From contig VXIS01000060.1 in NCBI GenBank assembly GCA_008704415.1, forward strand, positions 120,677-184,676: 64,000 nucleotides of DNA, given 5' to 3'. Position 1 is the first letter of the stretch; every line of letters begins with the position of its first letter. The translations under genes and the position numbers were made by a program. Positions 1 through 12,733 of the stretch are shown piece after piece. Under the pieces are notes generated by a model. That model was given only the letters and a program-made list of their open reading frames with translations. It had not been told where the DNA came from and did no database searches. The DNA is from Sphaerosporella brunnea (lineage: Eukaryota; Ascomycota; Pezizomycetes; Pezizales; Pyronemataceae).

Positions 1-743
1 CTCGGGTGCCTGGAGAACGCAGGTGAAGACACTGAAGAGTTTTCAAGCGCTGCCGCGTTTAGGGAGAGCATGTTTGACGTCGAAATACACTCACAAGCGC
101 AACCGAGTTGTGTTCTTCGCCAGGCCGCTGCCTGCAAGCCCCCCCCGATTGGTGGAGTATCCCCCATTGCCCTCCTCCGAAGTCCGCCGCCCCTGCTGCC
201 ATGTGTGTTAGTTGAGTGGGTGGATCTGCTGCAGCAGTGCAGCAGTGTAGATATCTATGAGAAACAGCTGTCTCGTGTTAACTACCTACTCGTACTCCAA
301 GTTGAACTCCACATGATCACTGATCAACGAGTGGATCCACGCTCAAAGAACTCTGGATATCGATAGCCCCGCCCGTTCCATCCGCGGATTGATGCAAACG
401 CCCATCCAAGGCCCGAGCCATTCTGCAGCAACAATCGCAAAGCAACTAACGAACGGCATTCCCCGTGCAACCCGCTTCCCCACAACTGTACTAAAAACTC
501 ACCGCCGCGATTGGCCCGTTTCAACTGCCCGCAACTTCGAGCCGCCGTCTCGTGTGCCTCTCGCTTGCGGATTATCCCCCGCCCGTGCGTCTGTTTGTGG
601 GCGAGTCTCCGAGGTTAGTTGCTGTTGGTTACACGATGCTGCATGTCATCCCTCTCCGCATCTCGATCTATATAGACCCTTGGTGACGACGTTTTTTTTT
701 TCCCCTTCCTTCGTGCCTCGTCCATCCATCCTCCGCTGTGAAG
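1..743. other. Region upstream of the P450 gene
   Basis: No gene is supported here. Short overlapping ORFs on both strands show no recognisable domain. A TATA-like TATATAG lies near 668-674. A pyrimidine-rich stretch (T run, then TCC/ATCC repeats) fills about 690-735, directly before the P450 start. This is a common core-promoter and leader layout in filamentous fungi, so the end of the region is probably the P450 promoter and 5' leader. Confidence 0.4.
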
Positions 744-2385
744 ATGTTGGCAACATACATCTTGATCGCGCTCCTCCCAGTCGCCTACTGGCTGATCCCG
801 TATCTGATCGACTCCAAAAAGCTACGCCGTTTCCCGTCACCTTTTCCAGCCCAATTCTCAGAATTTTGGTTGTTCTACCAGGCACGGAGAGGTAAAAGGT
901 ATCTGGCGGTCCATGAAGCCCATGGGAAGTATGGCAAGTTTGTAAGGATCCAGCCTGAGCAGGTGTCTATTGCGGACTCGGCTGCTATCCCTGTTGTCTA
1001 TGGCCATAACACTGGTTTCTTGAAGCCGTAAGTTTTCCACTCGTCTTTGGTTGTAAAATAATGCTGAAAGGTGTGGCGGCAGGGAATACTATGACGCATT
1101 TGTATCCATCCAGCGCGGTCTCTTCAACACCCGTGACCGTGCCGAACACACCCGCAAGAGAAAAACCGTATCACACGTATTCTCGACCAAGAACGTTCTC
1201 CAATTCGAACCGTTTATCCACCACAACCTCGAGATGCTGGCCTCGCAATGGAACAAATTGTCGGACCATCCCGACCTCCCTGGTGGATTCCGCAAGATTG
1301 ACTGCCTCCACTGGTTCAATTACCTTGCCTTCGACATCATTTCTGGTTCGTAACTTCTCTCCACTTTTGTAGGTGCCGAGTTATTGATTGAAACCGTAGA
1401 CTTGACCTTCGGCGCCCCCTTCGGTATGCTTGAATCTGGCAAAGACCAGGCCATCGTCAAAGACCCAGTGACCGGCAAAGTCACCACGGCCCCCGCAATC
1501 CAAGTGCTCAACCGCCGCGGCGAAGTCTCTGGCACCCTCGGCTGCGCGCCATGGGTAAAACCTTATGCCAAGTGGCTACCCGACAAGTTTTTCACTCAAG
1601 GCGTGAAGGCAGTTCAAGACCTGGCTGGCATCGCAATCGCAAGAGTATCTGAGCGCCTAGACCAGGGGAAAGGAGTTGGCCGCGAGGATCTCCTCAAAAA
1701 ACTGATGGACGGCCGCGACGCCAACGGCAACCCTCTTAGCCGCCAGGAAACCGAGGCCGAGGCATTGACGATGTTGATTGCGGGCTCGGACACCACTAGT
1801 AACACACTGTGCTCGTTGATGTTTTGGGTCTTGAGGACTCCTGGCGTGTTGCAGAAGCTGCAGGAAGAACTTGACAATGCTCTGCCCGGGGAATGGTCTA
1901 TTCCTAACTATGCGGCCGTCAAAGACCTCCCCTACCTCCGCGCCGTCATCAACGAGACTCTCCGTATCCACTCCACCTCGTCTCTCGGCCTCCCACGTGC
2001 AGTCCCTGCTGGAGGCGCTACCGTCTGCGGCGAGTTCTTTACCGGCGGAACAGTGCTTTCGGTGCCGGCATACACGATCCATCACTCGAAGGAAATTTGG
2101 GGCGCAGACGCATCCGAGTTCAGACCCGAGCGATGGTTCGAGCTCACGGCGGTGCAGAAGCGAAGCTTCATCCCGTTCAGTGTTGGGCCCCGTGCTTGCG
2201 TAGGACAGAATGTGGCGGAGCTGGAAATGACGAATATCGTAGCGACGGTGTTTTCGGGGTGGGAATGGAAGTTTGCTGAGGGGGAGAAACAGGGTCTTCC
2301 CGGCATGCAGTTGGAGACTTGTGAGGGCTTCTTGAGGAAGCCGTTGGGGCTCAATGTCGGTGTTAAGAAGAGAAACAGGGCGTAG
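744..2385 (+). CDS. Cytochrome P450, CYP53 (benzoate 4-monooxygenase)-like
   Basis: Three exons (744-1027, 1083-1345, 1400-2385) give 510 residues, a normal length for a microsomal fungal P450. The ATG at 744 is chosen because it opens directly onto a hydrophobic N-terminal anchor (residues about 2-20). Visible P450 landmarks are the I-helix AGSDTTS (about 309), the ExxR pair in NETLR (about 366) and the heme loop FSVGPRACVG with its cysteine ligand near 448. The segments GLFNTRDRAEHTRKRKTVSH and FDIISDLTFGAPFG, the latter rebuilt across intron 2, resemble the CYP53 family. That family para-hydroxylates benzoate at the ER using a P450 reductase, feeding the beta-ketoadipate route or detoxifying aromatic acids. 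P450 identity is secure; the substrate is inferred. No pathway partner lies nearby. Confidence 0.85.
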
Positions 2386-3482
2386 TTGGGGAGTTTTTCT
2401 TGGGGATTTAATTGGATTGTTGGGCGTTTTGTGGCTTTGATTGGGGTTTTGGGGATTTTTGGACGAATGTTATGTTGGCTGCACAACTCTGTATGGATTG
2501 TGAGTGTTGGCTATGGCAATTGATCGTGATTTCGCTTGCAGCCGTCCATGGCATGTTTCCGTGGAAAAAAGGGTAGTGTCTCCGTTCAGCTCGTGGCCAG
2601 CAGTGGAGCTCTCCGTTCGCATCTTCCAAAAGCATGGCCGCACAGACGGCAAGCCCTTCGCCGTTGCAACAATTGGTCAATTACCAACGGCTTGCACATG
2701 CTGAGAGGAGAGCGTAATTACAAACGGTAAAACAAAAAAAAGAAAAGGCCGGCACGTGATCTCATAAACCAGCCGGCACAGACCTCCACTATAATAGTTA
2801 TATACTTCTGGCTCGAGATACATACCTCTGCGGCAGGGTCATCACCTGCTGGCGACGCACCACTGCTTTCTCTCTCTCTTTCTCTTTCCAGCAACCAAAG
2901 CGTCGGAAACCCCGGATCACACCACCAAGCTCCCACATATCTCAGGCGGCCCAAGCGCGCGGCAGAACCCTCGTGCGCGCGCGAATGTTGCCGACTACGA
3001 TGTAGCTCTTCCCCGACTACATAGAGAGATATGTATTGTATGTACCCTCTACGTAGAACACACCAGAGCACTTGACTATTGCGATTGAGCGCTAGCGGGG
3101 AACGAAAAAAGCAAGCATTGATTGCACATGGGTGATGGGCCGTGCACCGCGGTGGTAGTGGTGGGTGTTCAGACCTTCGAACGAGGCAACGGCGCCGAAG
3201 ATCGAGAGCGAGGGGCAGGTACTGCTGATATTAAGGACATCGATACGGGGGATAGAGGTTAGGCTTTGGTGGGGAGCGGGGGCGGATCCTTTATGCTGTG
3301 TGTTGGGAAGCAGCAGGAAGGGGGCAGAATAAGTACTGTCTCTGCAGGTGATACCTCATGACGCGGTTCGGCATGGCGGCATTCACCGGTGGCCCTACCA
3401 CTCACACAGGGCAGGGCAGTGCAACGCCCCGTTGTTGTTATACGGGGGAGAAGGGGGCAGGAATACAAATCCCGCTGCTCAC

Positions 3483-3513
<31 letters not shown>

Positions 3514-3574
3514 TCCTATTGCACGCCACGTCCTTACTATAACCAGGCTTCCTGCAATAAAAAAACCAACAATA
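2386..3574. other. Intergenic region between the P450 and the acidic protein gene
   Basis: Nothing convincing is encoded. It should hold the P450 3' UTR and the promoter and leader of the next gene. A CT-rich stretch lies near 2870-2890. A perfect (CTG)9 microsatellite sits at 3483-3509, about 65 bp before the chosen ATG of the next gene. The minus-strand ORF at 2718-3071 is low complexity and has no recognisable domain. Confidence 0.4.
3483..3509 (+). repeat. (CTG)9 microsatellite
   Basis: Nine perfect CTG units. The downstream reading frame stays open through the repeat, where it would encode alanines, so an upstream start would add a poly-Ala segment. The ATG at 3575 leaves the repeat in the 5' leader. 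Confidence 0.9.
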
Positions 3575-4585
3575 ATGATACCCGACCTCCGCAGAATCTC
3601 ATGGATGAGCACCATGAGCATGCGAGATCCCGACCCGCCGTCCCTGATCGTGAGCGACGATCAAGACTCGAATGAAGCCGCGGCGGCGGCTGCTGCTGCT
3701 GCTTCGAATTCCCCCCCGGAATTCAGTGCGCTCCTGTACGGATCCACCACTACCCACCGAGACCGTCTGGTCCGTTTGTTGCAGCTACACACCGACGCTG
3801 CACCCACGGCGGCTGATATCCGCACCTTTTCTGAGGCAGCCTCGGAACGGAAGCAGCAGGCTTGCAACCAGACGGGGCGGGACTCGTTGATGGAGTCGAT
3901 GGAGATTGACATATTCTCTGACGACGAGGAGGAGGAGGAGGCGGAGGAAACCACACCCCTGGTTTCTCAGGAGAAGGAGGAGGGGGAGGGGGAATATTTT
4001 CTTTCCGCCCTGCCGCGAGTCGGTGTTGATGGCTACGAGCCGACTGTTGACGACATGCTCGCCCTACCGCTGCCGCACAAAGGCGTGACGAGTTATTCGA
4101 TTCCGATTCCCGAGCCGAATCCTAGAACGTTACGATTGGTGGATACGACTTCTCTGACGCACAAACCTTCGAATGGAATGAAGCTACGGCGGATGGGGAT
4201 ATTCTCGGACCTTGATGGGATGGTTTATCTTGTCCGACTCTCTGCGTACCAAGCCGAGCTGCGGGACGCGCAGCAGGAGGGAGCGCACAAGTGCGGCGGC
4301 GGCGGCCAGAGCACCATATTCGTGTTGGACATGGAGGGGTTTTCGGCGAAGTCGGTGGTGGGATTCGAAGGGGACGATGTTAAGGAGGCGGCCGAGTTCG
4401 TGGGGGAAATGTTTACCCAGGCAGTGGCGGCGGGGGGCGAAATGTACGGACAGAAGCAAAAGCAGAATGCGCATTACGTCTTGGTGTCCAGTCTGGCGGA
4501 GCAGTGTAGAGAGGATCTGTTGGCCGAGCTGGGCGCTTGCCTGGCTGAAATTGCAAGCGTTAAGGGGGATTTTTTACGTGCTTGA
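3575..4585 (+). CDS. Uncharacterised acidic, Ala-rich protein
   Basis: A single exon of 336 residues from the ATG at 3575. The frame is open further upstream, to about 3389, but that part is low complexity and lies over the CTG microsatellite, so I prefer 3575. Features in order: a nine-residue alanine tract (about 31-40); a very acidic segment (about 108-120, DDEEEEEAEE); and a better-ordered C-terminal half (about 200-336) with IFSDLDGMVYLVRLSAYQAE and a terminal segment of alternating hydrophobic and charged residues that could form helices. No signal peptide, membrane segment or known motif is visible. Codon-level openness and ordered C-terminal composition suggest a real gene. I do not recognise the family. 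Confidence 0.6.
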   Translation: MIPDLRRISWMSTMSMRDPDPPSLIVSDDQDSNEAAAAAAAAASNSPPEFSALLYGSTTTHRDRLVRLLQLHTDAAPTAADIRTFSEAASERKQQACNQTGRDSLMESMEIDIFSDDEEEEEAEETTPLVSQEKEEGEGEYFLSALPRVGVDGYEPTVDDMLALPLPHKGVTSYSIPIPEPNPRTLRLVDTTSLTHKPSNGMKLRRMGIFSDLDGMVYLVRLSAYQAELRDAQQEGAHKCGGGGQSTIFVLDMEGFSAKSVVGFEGDDVKEAAEFVGEMFTQAVAAGGEMYGQKQKQNAHYVLVSSLAEQCREDLLAELGACLAEIASVKGDFLRA

Positions 4586-5013
4586 TAAATAGAGATATGG
4601 CTTTTGGTAACGAGAGGGTGCACTCATATCACACGAGTGACAATCCATGCAAAGCTTCTTGTATCACACCTTCACACGGGTCTTTCCTTCGAAATGATTG
4701 TGAATAACGTTGTACTAGCTATACAACACGGAAGAAGTCATCAAGTTGCGGTTTTCCGAAGTTACGCATCACAGTAGGTGACTCGATTCTTCAAGATTGG
4801 TGAGCTCAATTCATGAAGCCCTTCAATGTTGTGGCCTTTCATTCCCCATTGATTGTCTGTTTCAAAAACACCAAGAAAAAACAATAACGCCATTTCCATA
4901 CACTAGAGAATATGAAGGGAAAAAAATAAAAAATGAATCGTATTCGAACGCCAGCCCAATATACGATAGCAGAACCCCCAAACACAAACTCCAAACACCA
5001 TCTCGATCCTCTC
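4586..5013. other. Convergent 3' intergenic region
   Basis: This lies between the stop of the plus-strand acidic protein and the stop of the minus-strand zinc-finger gene. It is AT-richer than its flanks, with A-rich runs near 4870-4935. It probably holds the two 3' UTRs. No other feature is seen. Confidence 0.4.
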
Positions 5014-5925
5014 CTACACCCAATCCAAGCTAACCTTCTTCGCCTCTTCCGCTCCCAATTCCAAATCCAGCACTTTGTTGAGCAGCATTTCCTTTTTGAT
5101 CCACGCCTCCCTGCGCTTCCTATCCAACTTCTCCAGCGTCTCCTTCAGCTCTACCTGCTCCTCCTCCGCCCAAGTCTGCTTCTGCTTCAACAGCTTAAAC
5201 AGCTCCTTCGGCGGCAGCTTCTCCTCATCACTGTCGTATCCATCCTCGGGTGCGTACTGCCCCACGGCGCGGTCGCGCGGTAGTGGTCTCAGATGCGAAG
5301 GGTGGTTTGAATGCGACTTCGGAACCGGGTCGCTAGGCCGTAACGCTTCAGTTTCGTGGACGGTGCGCATATGTTTTGCCAGGGCGTCTGAGCGGGTGAA
5401 GGAGCGATCGCATTCTATGCTCATCATGATCATCAGCGCCATATTCTCCAGCACCTAGGGGAGGAGGGGGAGGAGAGGCGAACCCGGTAGGGTACAATAA
5501 AACGGCTTCTCCTTCGTGTGGCTTCGCATGTGTGCTCTGAGCGCATACCCGCTGGCATGCGCCATCCCTTTCCGCGAGCAGTCGTCCCACTGGCATGCAT
5601 ACGTCGCTTTTCGCGTCCCAATGTGCTCGTCGTGTATGTGCTTGACCAGATCATCCATGTTTCCCAGGTCGACGCCGCACCCGTCCCAGCGGCACACGCT
5701 GACCTGTTCCGCGGGGTCTTCTTCGTGCGCGTCTACCACGCCGGGGGAGTTGGGAACGCTGCCGGAGGTGTCGGAGGATACGTCGGAGGACATGTCGATG
5801 TCCCGCGATGGCGACGAGTGCGTGTGTGTCGAGGAAAAGGCGGTGGATGCGCGGCGTTTAGGTGGTGGGGACGCCGGGGGTGATGGTGATGAGTAAGAGG
5901 ATAGAGGTGAGGATGGTGTCGACAT
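5014..5925 (-). CDS. C2H2 zinc-finger protein, INO80-subunit Iec1-like
   Basis: Two exons (5925-5484 and 5414-5014; intron 5483-5415) give 280 residues. The join restores the third finger as CTLPECDRSFTRSDALAKHM. Three fingers follow one another: CRWDGC...HIHDEH (about 79-103), CQWDDC...HMRSH (about 111-138, with a long loop SRKGMAHASGYALRA) and CTLPEC...HMRTVH (about 144-168). Next come an ETEALRPSDPVPK block and a charged, probably coiled-coil C-terminus (about 215-270). This layout matches the conserved ascomycete proteins related to fission yeast Iec1, a subunit of the INO80 chromatin remodeller, often annotated in Aspergillus as Egr2-like factors. A nuclear DNA- or chromatin-binding role is inferred. 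The Ser/Pro-rich first 70 residues are probably disordered. Confidence 0.8.
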
Positions 5926-6380
5926 TTTTTTCTACTGTTTTTACGCGTGAGTGCTTGGACGGGATGTTGCGGCTGGTGTCAAGGAATTGTGGTTGTATCG
6001 TCCGGGTGGGAGTTGCTGTGGTGGTGAACAATGCAGCCGCACGCTCGCGATGGCGGCAAGCTTTGGTCATTACCCCTAACCCAGTCATAAGGTTTCACAT
6101 GACATTACAGAATGAGTTCAAAGCTGTCTATTCCTATACAGAGGATGACTTTTTGCCTGCCCGTAAAAGAACCCGGAAGAAAGCAAAGCTAAAACCAATG
6201 ACAAAGGAAGAACGCAAGAAAAAAGGTGCAAGACAAGCCCCACTGTGCGCCACCAAAGCTGTGAAACATCGTCATGACCCTATCTCATTGAATTTTCCGT
6301 TTCCCCGAACTCCAAACGACGAAGATCCACCAACATGCTACCACGACATCACATCACCATCACCCCAGTTTGCCGCAACT
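5926..6380. other. Region between eIF3h and the zinc-finger gene
   Basis: Both flanking genes are on the minus strand, so this holds the zinc-finger gene's promoter and leader and the eIF3h 3' UTR. A plus-strand ORF runs across it and on through eIF3h, but I judge it an antisense shadow. Confidence 0.4.
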
Positions 6381-7614
6381 CTATTCCTCGGTCCTGGGGA
6401 GACCCTGGTTGACCGCAAACATCTTGGCCGAGACGCTGGCAGTAAATGCGTCGATCTGCTTGGAGTACTGTTCAATTTGTTTGCTGTTGAGCAGAGTCTC
6501 GAGTCTGGATGGCTCCTGAGGAAGCTTGAACAACCGCTGCCACTCGTCCTCAGGCAGCAGAGGCTGCTTGGCGCTAGCGCGCAGCTGGTTCTCAGATTTC
6601 CGCTTTGCCTGCCACGCCGTAATCTTAGCCTGCTCGCGGGCCAGCTGGCGGTTGTAGTACTGTTGGTTGTTGACCTCCGAGTAGTGGGTCTCAATCGCCT
6701 CGAGCAGAAGGTCGCAATTCTTCTCCAAGAAGGGGTCGATCGACAGATCGAGAGCGTCGAAGTTGGGGGCAAGAGGCATCGGCGTGGAAAAGGAAAGGGA
6801 GGTCAGGGGCGCAGGCGCAGGGTTATCAAGCTGGTGAAGAAGGTTGGTGAGAAGGTGGGAGTTGTGGATGGTGAGGGGCAGTTCGGTCAGGATATCCCGG
6901 TAGGTCAGGTTGTGCTTTTGCAGAGACTCGACCGTGAACTTCCCCTCTTTGTGCGCAGCCATGAACTGGGGGGTAAGACGGAAAGCACGCAACGACAGAG
7001 CGCCGGTGGTGGAGCGCGCCGTGTCATGGACCAATGCAACGGTCCGCTCGTTCAGGGAGGACTGGTAGAAGAACTGGTTCTCGACGAAGTTGGTATTGAG
7101 CTATCTCCCCGTCAGCCACAACTCTTGCCAATATCGCCATTCAAAGTGGACGCACGAAGTTGCCCAGGCTCGCCGACTGGTACCATCCAACACTATTCGC
7201 ATCCACGTTCATCTCTCGTAGGCACCGCACCATCTCAGTCTGGTAGTATGTGTTCGCCTTGGCACGGGGAGCAGCAGCCGCGCCGCTGGCAGCATCCTTC
7301 TCGTCGGAAACGGGGGCCTCCGTCGAAGGGAAGGGGAAACTGTTGGTGATCTGGAGCTCACCCTCGACATCCATGCCTATCTCCACCGTGAGCTCGCCGA
7401 AAACGGCGGAGAATTCGCAAAAGGACAGCGGGACGCGTACCCAGAAGCTGGCCGGTCACGATCTGCGGGTGCGACGAGGAAGCATGCTTGCAGATCTTGA
7501 GGACAACGAGAGCGTCGACGCGCACTGACTTGAGCGGACCAAGGTTTCTGCATCTGTTTAGCTACGAATTTCGGAGAGGCAGCAGTTCCGGTGTACGCAC
7601 AGTTTGTCGGCCAT
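6381..7614 (-). CDS. Translation initiation factor eIF3 subunit H (MPN domain)
   Basis: Four exons (7614-7601, 7547-7441, 7376-7156, 7100-6381) give 353 residues, the usual length for fungal eIF3h. Exon 1 holds only MADK plus two bases. Splicing yields an N-terminal MPN (Mov34) domain, about residues 10-145: [14 protein letters not shown], then TGQLLG joined to [16 protein letters not shown], then [14 protein letters not shown] and [12 protein letters not shown]. The zinc-binding JAMM signature of catalytic MPN proteins is not seen, as expected for eIF3h, which is a structural subunit. The C-terminus is helical and charged. The protein belongs to the eIF3 scaffold on the 40S subunit in the cytosol. 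It is divergent from the NDR kinase gene across about 1.35 kb. Confidence 0.9.
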
Positions 7615-8971
7615 GGTGGTGATTTTGGTGGTGATTATTCGGGGGTGATGTGGGGTTTCGCCTTCGGTTGTCTCACCAGCGACGGTTGCGACGGTGAGCT
7701 TTTCCCACACTGAAGTTGCGCCAAGACTTCACTTCTAGGGCAAAACCCGGTAACCTTTTCTATTCCTATGCTCACTTCTCATGTATGAAAAGTGCTTAGG
7801 TGTTGAAAGGAATTGCGCGTCCATTTAGGGCGGTGGGGGTACACGAATTCATACATTGGACCGACACACAGGAACGGGTTGACGGGGGAACCGCATGACA
7901 ATGCTAACTAACAGCATGACCTGCTCGAGTGCTGTGACCCAAGGTTTTATTTATACCAGCCGTCTTTAGAGTTCTACCATGGTGAATACAACCGCGTTGC
8001 GACTCATCCAATTGATACATGGGCATCACTATCACTTGTGGCGCAGCTTGTGAAGCGACGTTGGCGCGCATTGGGCCACATGTGGCATGACCCTGTCCAT
8101 CCAGTCGTGATGCTGCGTTCCGGAGACAACGGGGCCCGTGGCGATAGTCAACGGCCTGATGAGGAACGCGATCCCGAGATCAAGCAGTATCCATCATGAC
8201 AAATTGCTCCTGTTTTCACGTTTACATGCCAATGTACTAGTACAGCAGAATGGAGCAACTTGTGGCCACTGGTCACTGTAGCTGCCCTTTGGATGGACCC
8301 GTTTTTGATTTAGTCGTCTCTCCCTTCACACGGCGGCGGTTTGAGTGATGGTGACGGGTCCTAAACCTCCAGAGTACGACCCCTGTCATCCCGCTCAACT
8401 TCTCCTGGTCGTGTCTGGGAAGTCCGCCATCCAACCCCCCTCCTCTGAAAGATCTCCCAACTTTCGTCCCTTTGCCAATCCCGACGCTACTCCGCTCAAC
8501 TGCTGAGTTCAAGAGAGAGCATCTTCCTTTTTTCTGAACACCATCTCCTCCCCCTTCCCATCTCCACCCCACCCCCCCCCCAGCGCGATTTACCCCTACG
8601 TTTCCAGCAGCTCTTCTCCGCAGTAAGTTCGCCCACCAATTCAAGGTGTTCGCCCAATTATATGCCCCATACGTAGACGGCCCAGGACTCGGGACGCTCC
8701 TCGAAACCGGTCTTGCAGCTCCACTTTATACCCCCCATTCTATCCCGAACCTTTCACTCCCGAGTTGAACCCCAGTTCGAGCTTGTTACCCCTATTCGGA
8801 GCTCGGAGCGTTACTGATCTCCAACAGGAGTGGAGAAAGCCAATTCGCAGCAGAGCTAGGCACACACGCGGTTGATAGTCTTTGCGAGTGGTTCACGAAG
8901 CTCTTTTTAAACAACCATCTCTTATTTTTGCATTGCAGCCCAATATCTGAAGTCCAACACGTACCGGCATC
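7615..8971. promoter_or_regulatory. Shared divergent upstream region of eIF3h and the NDR kinase
   Basis: This 1.36-kb gap separates two divergent start codons. The half next to the kinase looks like a long leader: pyrimidine-rich, with a C run near 8571-8581 and a candidate spliced 5' UTR intron. No convincing ORF is present. The minus-strand ORF at 8273-8644 is low complexity. Confidence 0.4.
8623..8827 (+). other. Candidate 5' UTR intron of the NDR kinase gene
   Basis: A consensus donor GTAAGT at 8623 and an acceptor CCAACAG ending at 8827, with a CTGAT-type branch site about 15 bases before it, would remove 205 nt from the kinase leader. The assignment rests only on splice-site quality; no coding constraint helps here. 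Confidence 0.4.
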
Positions 8972-10933
<1,962 letters not shown>

Positions 10934-11372
10934 AGGATCGCGGGGGCTTTGCGAAGATGGTCAAATCAAATATTCGATCTTGGGTCAATACACTTCTTTT
11001 ATATTTCGTGCATCTTTAAGGCGATATGATAGCTTCGGTAGGCATGGGTGGTTGCGCGAGGGTACCTATCTCGTTGGAGTGCTGGAGATGATACCCAAGC
11101 ACTAGTGGCGTTTCCTTACTCTATTATAGCGATTTCTAAGACATGCTATGTTCTTTGATTTTTGATTTTGATTTTGATTTCGCTGGTTTTTGGTTTGATA
11201 AACCTGTTACAGCTTTGTAGTGACGATATGACACGTTCAATGGAGGTCCAATGATCATGGCATATCACCCAACTCCCCAGTGACGTCGCGTGCATTGCAT
11301 GTGCATTTTGAGCCGCAACAGCAACTCCCGAAAAATTTCTTGACACACCCGCCAACAAATACTACATAGACA
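10934..11372. other. Intergenic region between the NDR kinase and TIM54
   Basis: It holds the kinase 3' UTR and the TIM54 promoter. A short tandem TTTTGA repeat (about four units) lies near 11157-11179. Nothing else is seen. Confidence 0.4.
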
Positions 11373-12629
11373 ATGTCAGCACAACCACCATCCCAGCCGC
11401 CGAACCCCACTTCGGCGGCGGCCCAGCCCAAACAAAATCCGGCCCTCAAGGCAATGGGTTTGTATCCAACTTCATAGCCAGCAATTGGGGTATTTTGCTA
11501 ATAATGCTTTTCCGGGTAACCAGGGCTCCCCCGCCTCCGCGCAAAGCTTCCGTCTCGCAACTGGTGTATATTCTTGGCTGTATCCGCGGTCATCGGCGGT
11601 ACAGTCCAGTATGACCGGTACCACACACGTCGAGTAAAGCAGAAATGGATTTCGGCGGTGTCCCACCTGGCGGAGCAACCACTTGCGCCCATGGCTCTGC
11701 CGCGGAAAGTTACTATATATCTTGCCGCGCCGCCTGGGGACGGAATTCAGGCTGCGAGGGATCACTTCAAAGAGTATGTTAAGCCTGTGCTTAATGCTGC
11801 TGCAGTGGACTTTGAGGTTGTCGAAGGGAGGCAGATGGGAGAGTTGAGATTTAGAGTTGCCGAGGCGGTTAGAAATCGACGCAGGGGCGGAGAACCTAAT
11901 GCGGTTGAGGAGATGAGGGAGAGGCTGGGGGTTAGAAGCCAGGAAGAGGGAGGCGTTATGGTTGTGGGACGCCATGCGTGGAAGGAATATCTTCGTGGTT
12001 TACACGAAGGGTGGTTGGGACCTCTTGAAGCTTCTGCCCCGCCTTCGTCGCCGGTCGTTTCTGCGGCAGTCGAAACGCTCGAGGAAGCTATCACCCCTAA
12101 GGAACCGGCACAGGCGGAGGAAAAAGCCAAGGAGGAAAAGAAAAAGAATGCCATCCCCCCGCCGTATATCAATCCTGAAGATTACGCGTACGCTCAGCTA
12201 CCCAGGGATGCGCCCGAACATTTCGAACCCGTCGGTATCGTCAGGTTCCCTCATATTCTGGGCTTCTTCAACACCCCGATTAGAATGTACCGCTTTGTGA
12301 CCAGACGCAGGATGGCGGATGAGATCTGCCGTGAGGCTGCCGCGGTGGCGTTGGGATTCAACAGGCCGTTCATTACTGCTTCCGAGCAGGCGGGAACGTT
12401 GCCGGAATCTGCTGAGGTTGAGGAGGGCCTTAAGAAGCCGCAGGGGCTGGGAGAGATCAACGCGCTCGAAGAGGAAGAGAAGGATTGGCCCAAGAAGGTG
12501 TGGACCGACGAGAAGTACAAGGGAGAGTGGACGGAGCCGATTGTGGTGGACGACAGGATCAAGGAGAGACTCCGGAAATTCTATGTCCCGAGCGATGTGG
12601 AGCCCAAGGAGCCCGAGAGTTTGATTTGA
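11373..12629 (+). CDS. TIM54: Mitochondrial TIM22-complex subunit Tim54
   Basis: Two exons (11373-11457 and 11524-12629) give 396 residues. Exon 1 encodes a Pro/Gln-rich N-terminus ending NPALKAMG. The join gives GLPRLRAKLPSRNW, the most conserved Tim54 block, directly before one membrane segment (about 41-57, CIFLAVSAVIGGTVQY). The body contains the conserved PRKVTIYLAAPPGDG block and a segment, FNTPIRMYRFVTRR, also typical of the family. A charged stretch rich in Lys and Glu lies between about 205 and 220. Tim54 is an inner-membrane subunit of the TIM22 translocase, which inserts carrier proteins; the soluble part faces the intermembrane space. The length is in the usual fungal range. Confidence 0.9.
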
Positions 12630-12733
12630 TGCTGCTACTGGGAAGTGATCCATTGGGTGTATATTAGGGCTTTTGTGTACCTCTACTTTTTGTGGTGGAA
12701 TGGCATTGCAGTGTACGATTGTAATCGACGAGT

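Noticed and set aside
3389..3574. Upstream extension of the acidic protein through the CTG repeat
   Set aside because: The added sequence is repeat and low-complexity; the ATG at 3575 gives a more plausible start.
5862..7349. 495-codon plus-strand open frame
   Set aside because: It is antisense to the eIF3h exons and its upstream intergenic region; the minus strand has an intact, spliced, recognisable MPN protein, and the plus-strand translation is low-complexity with no domain.
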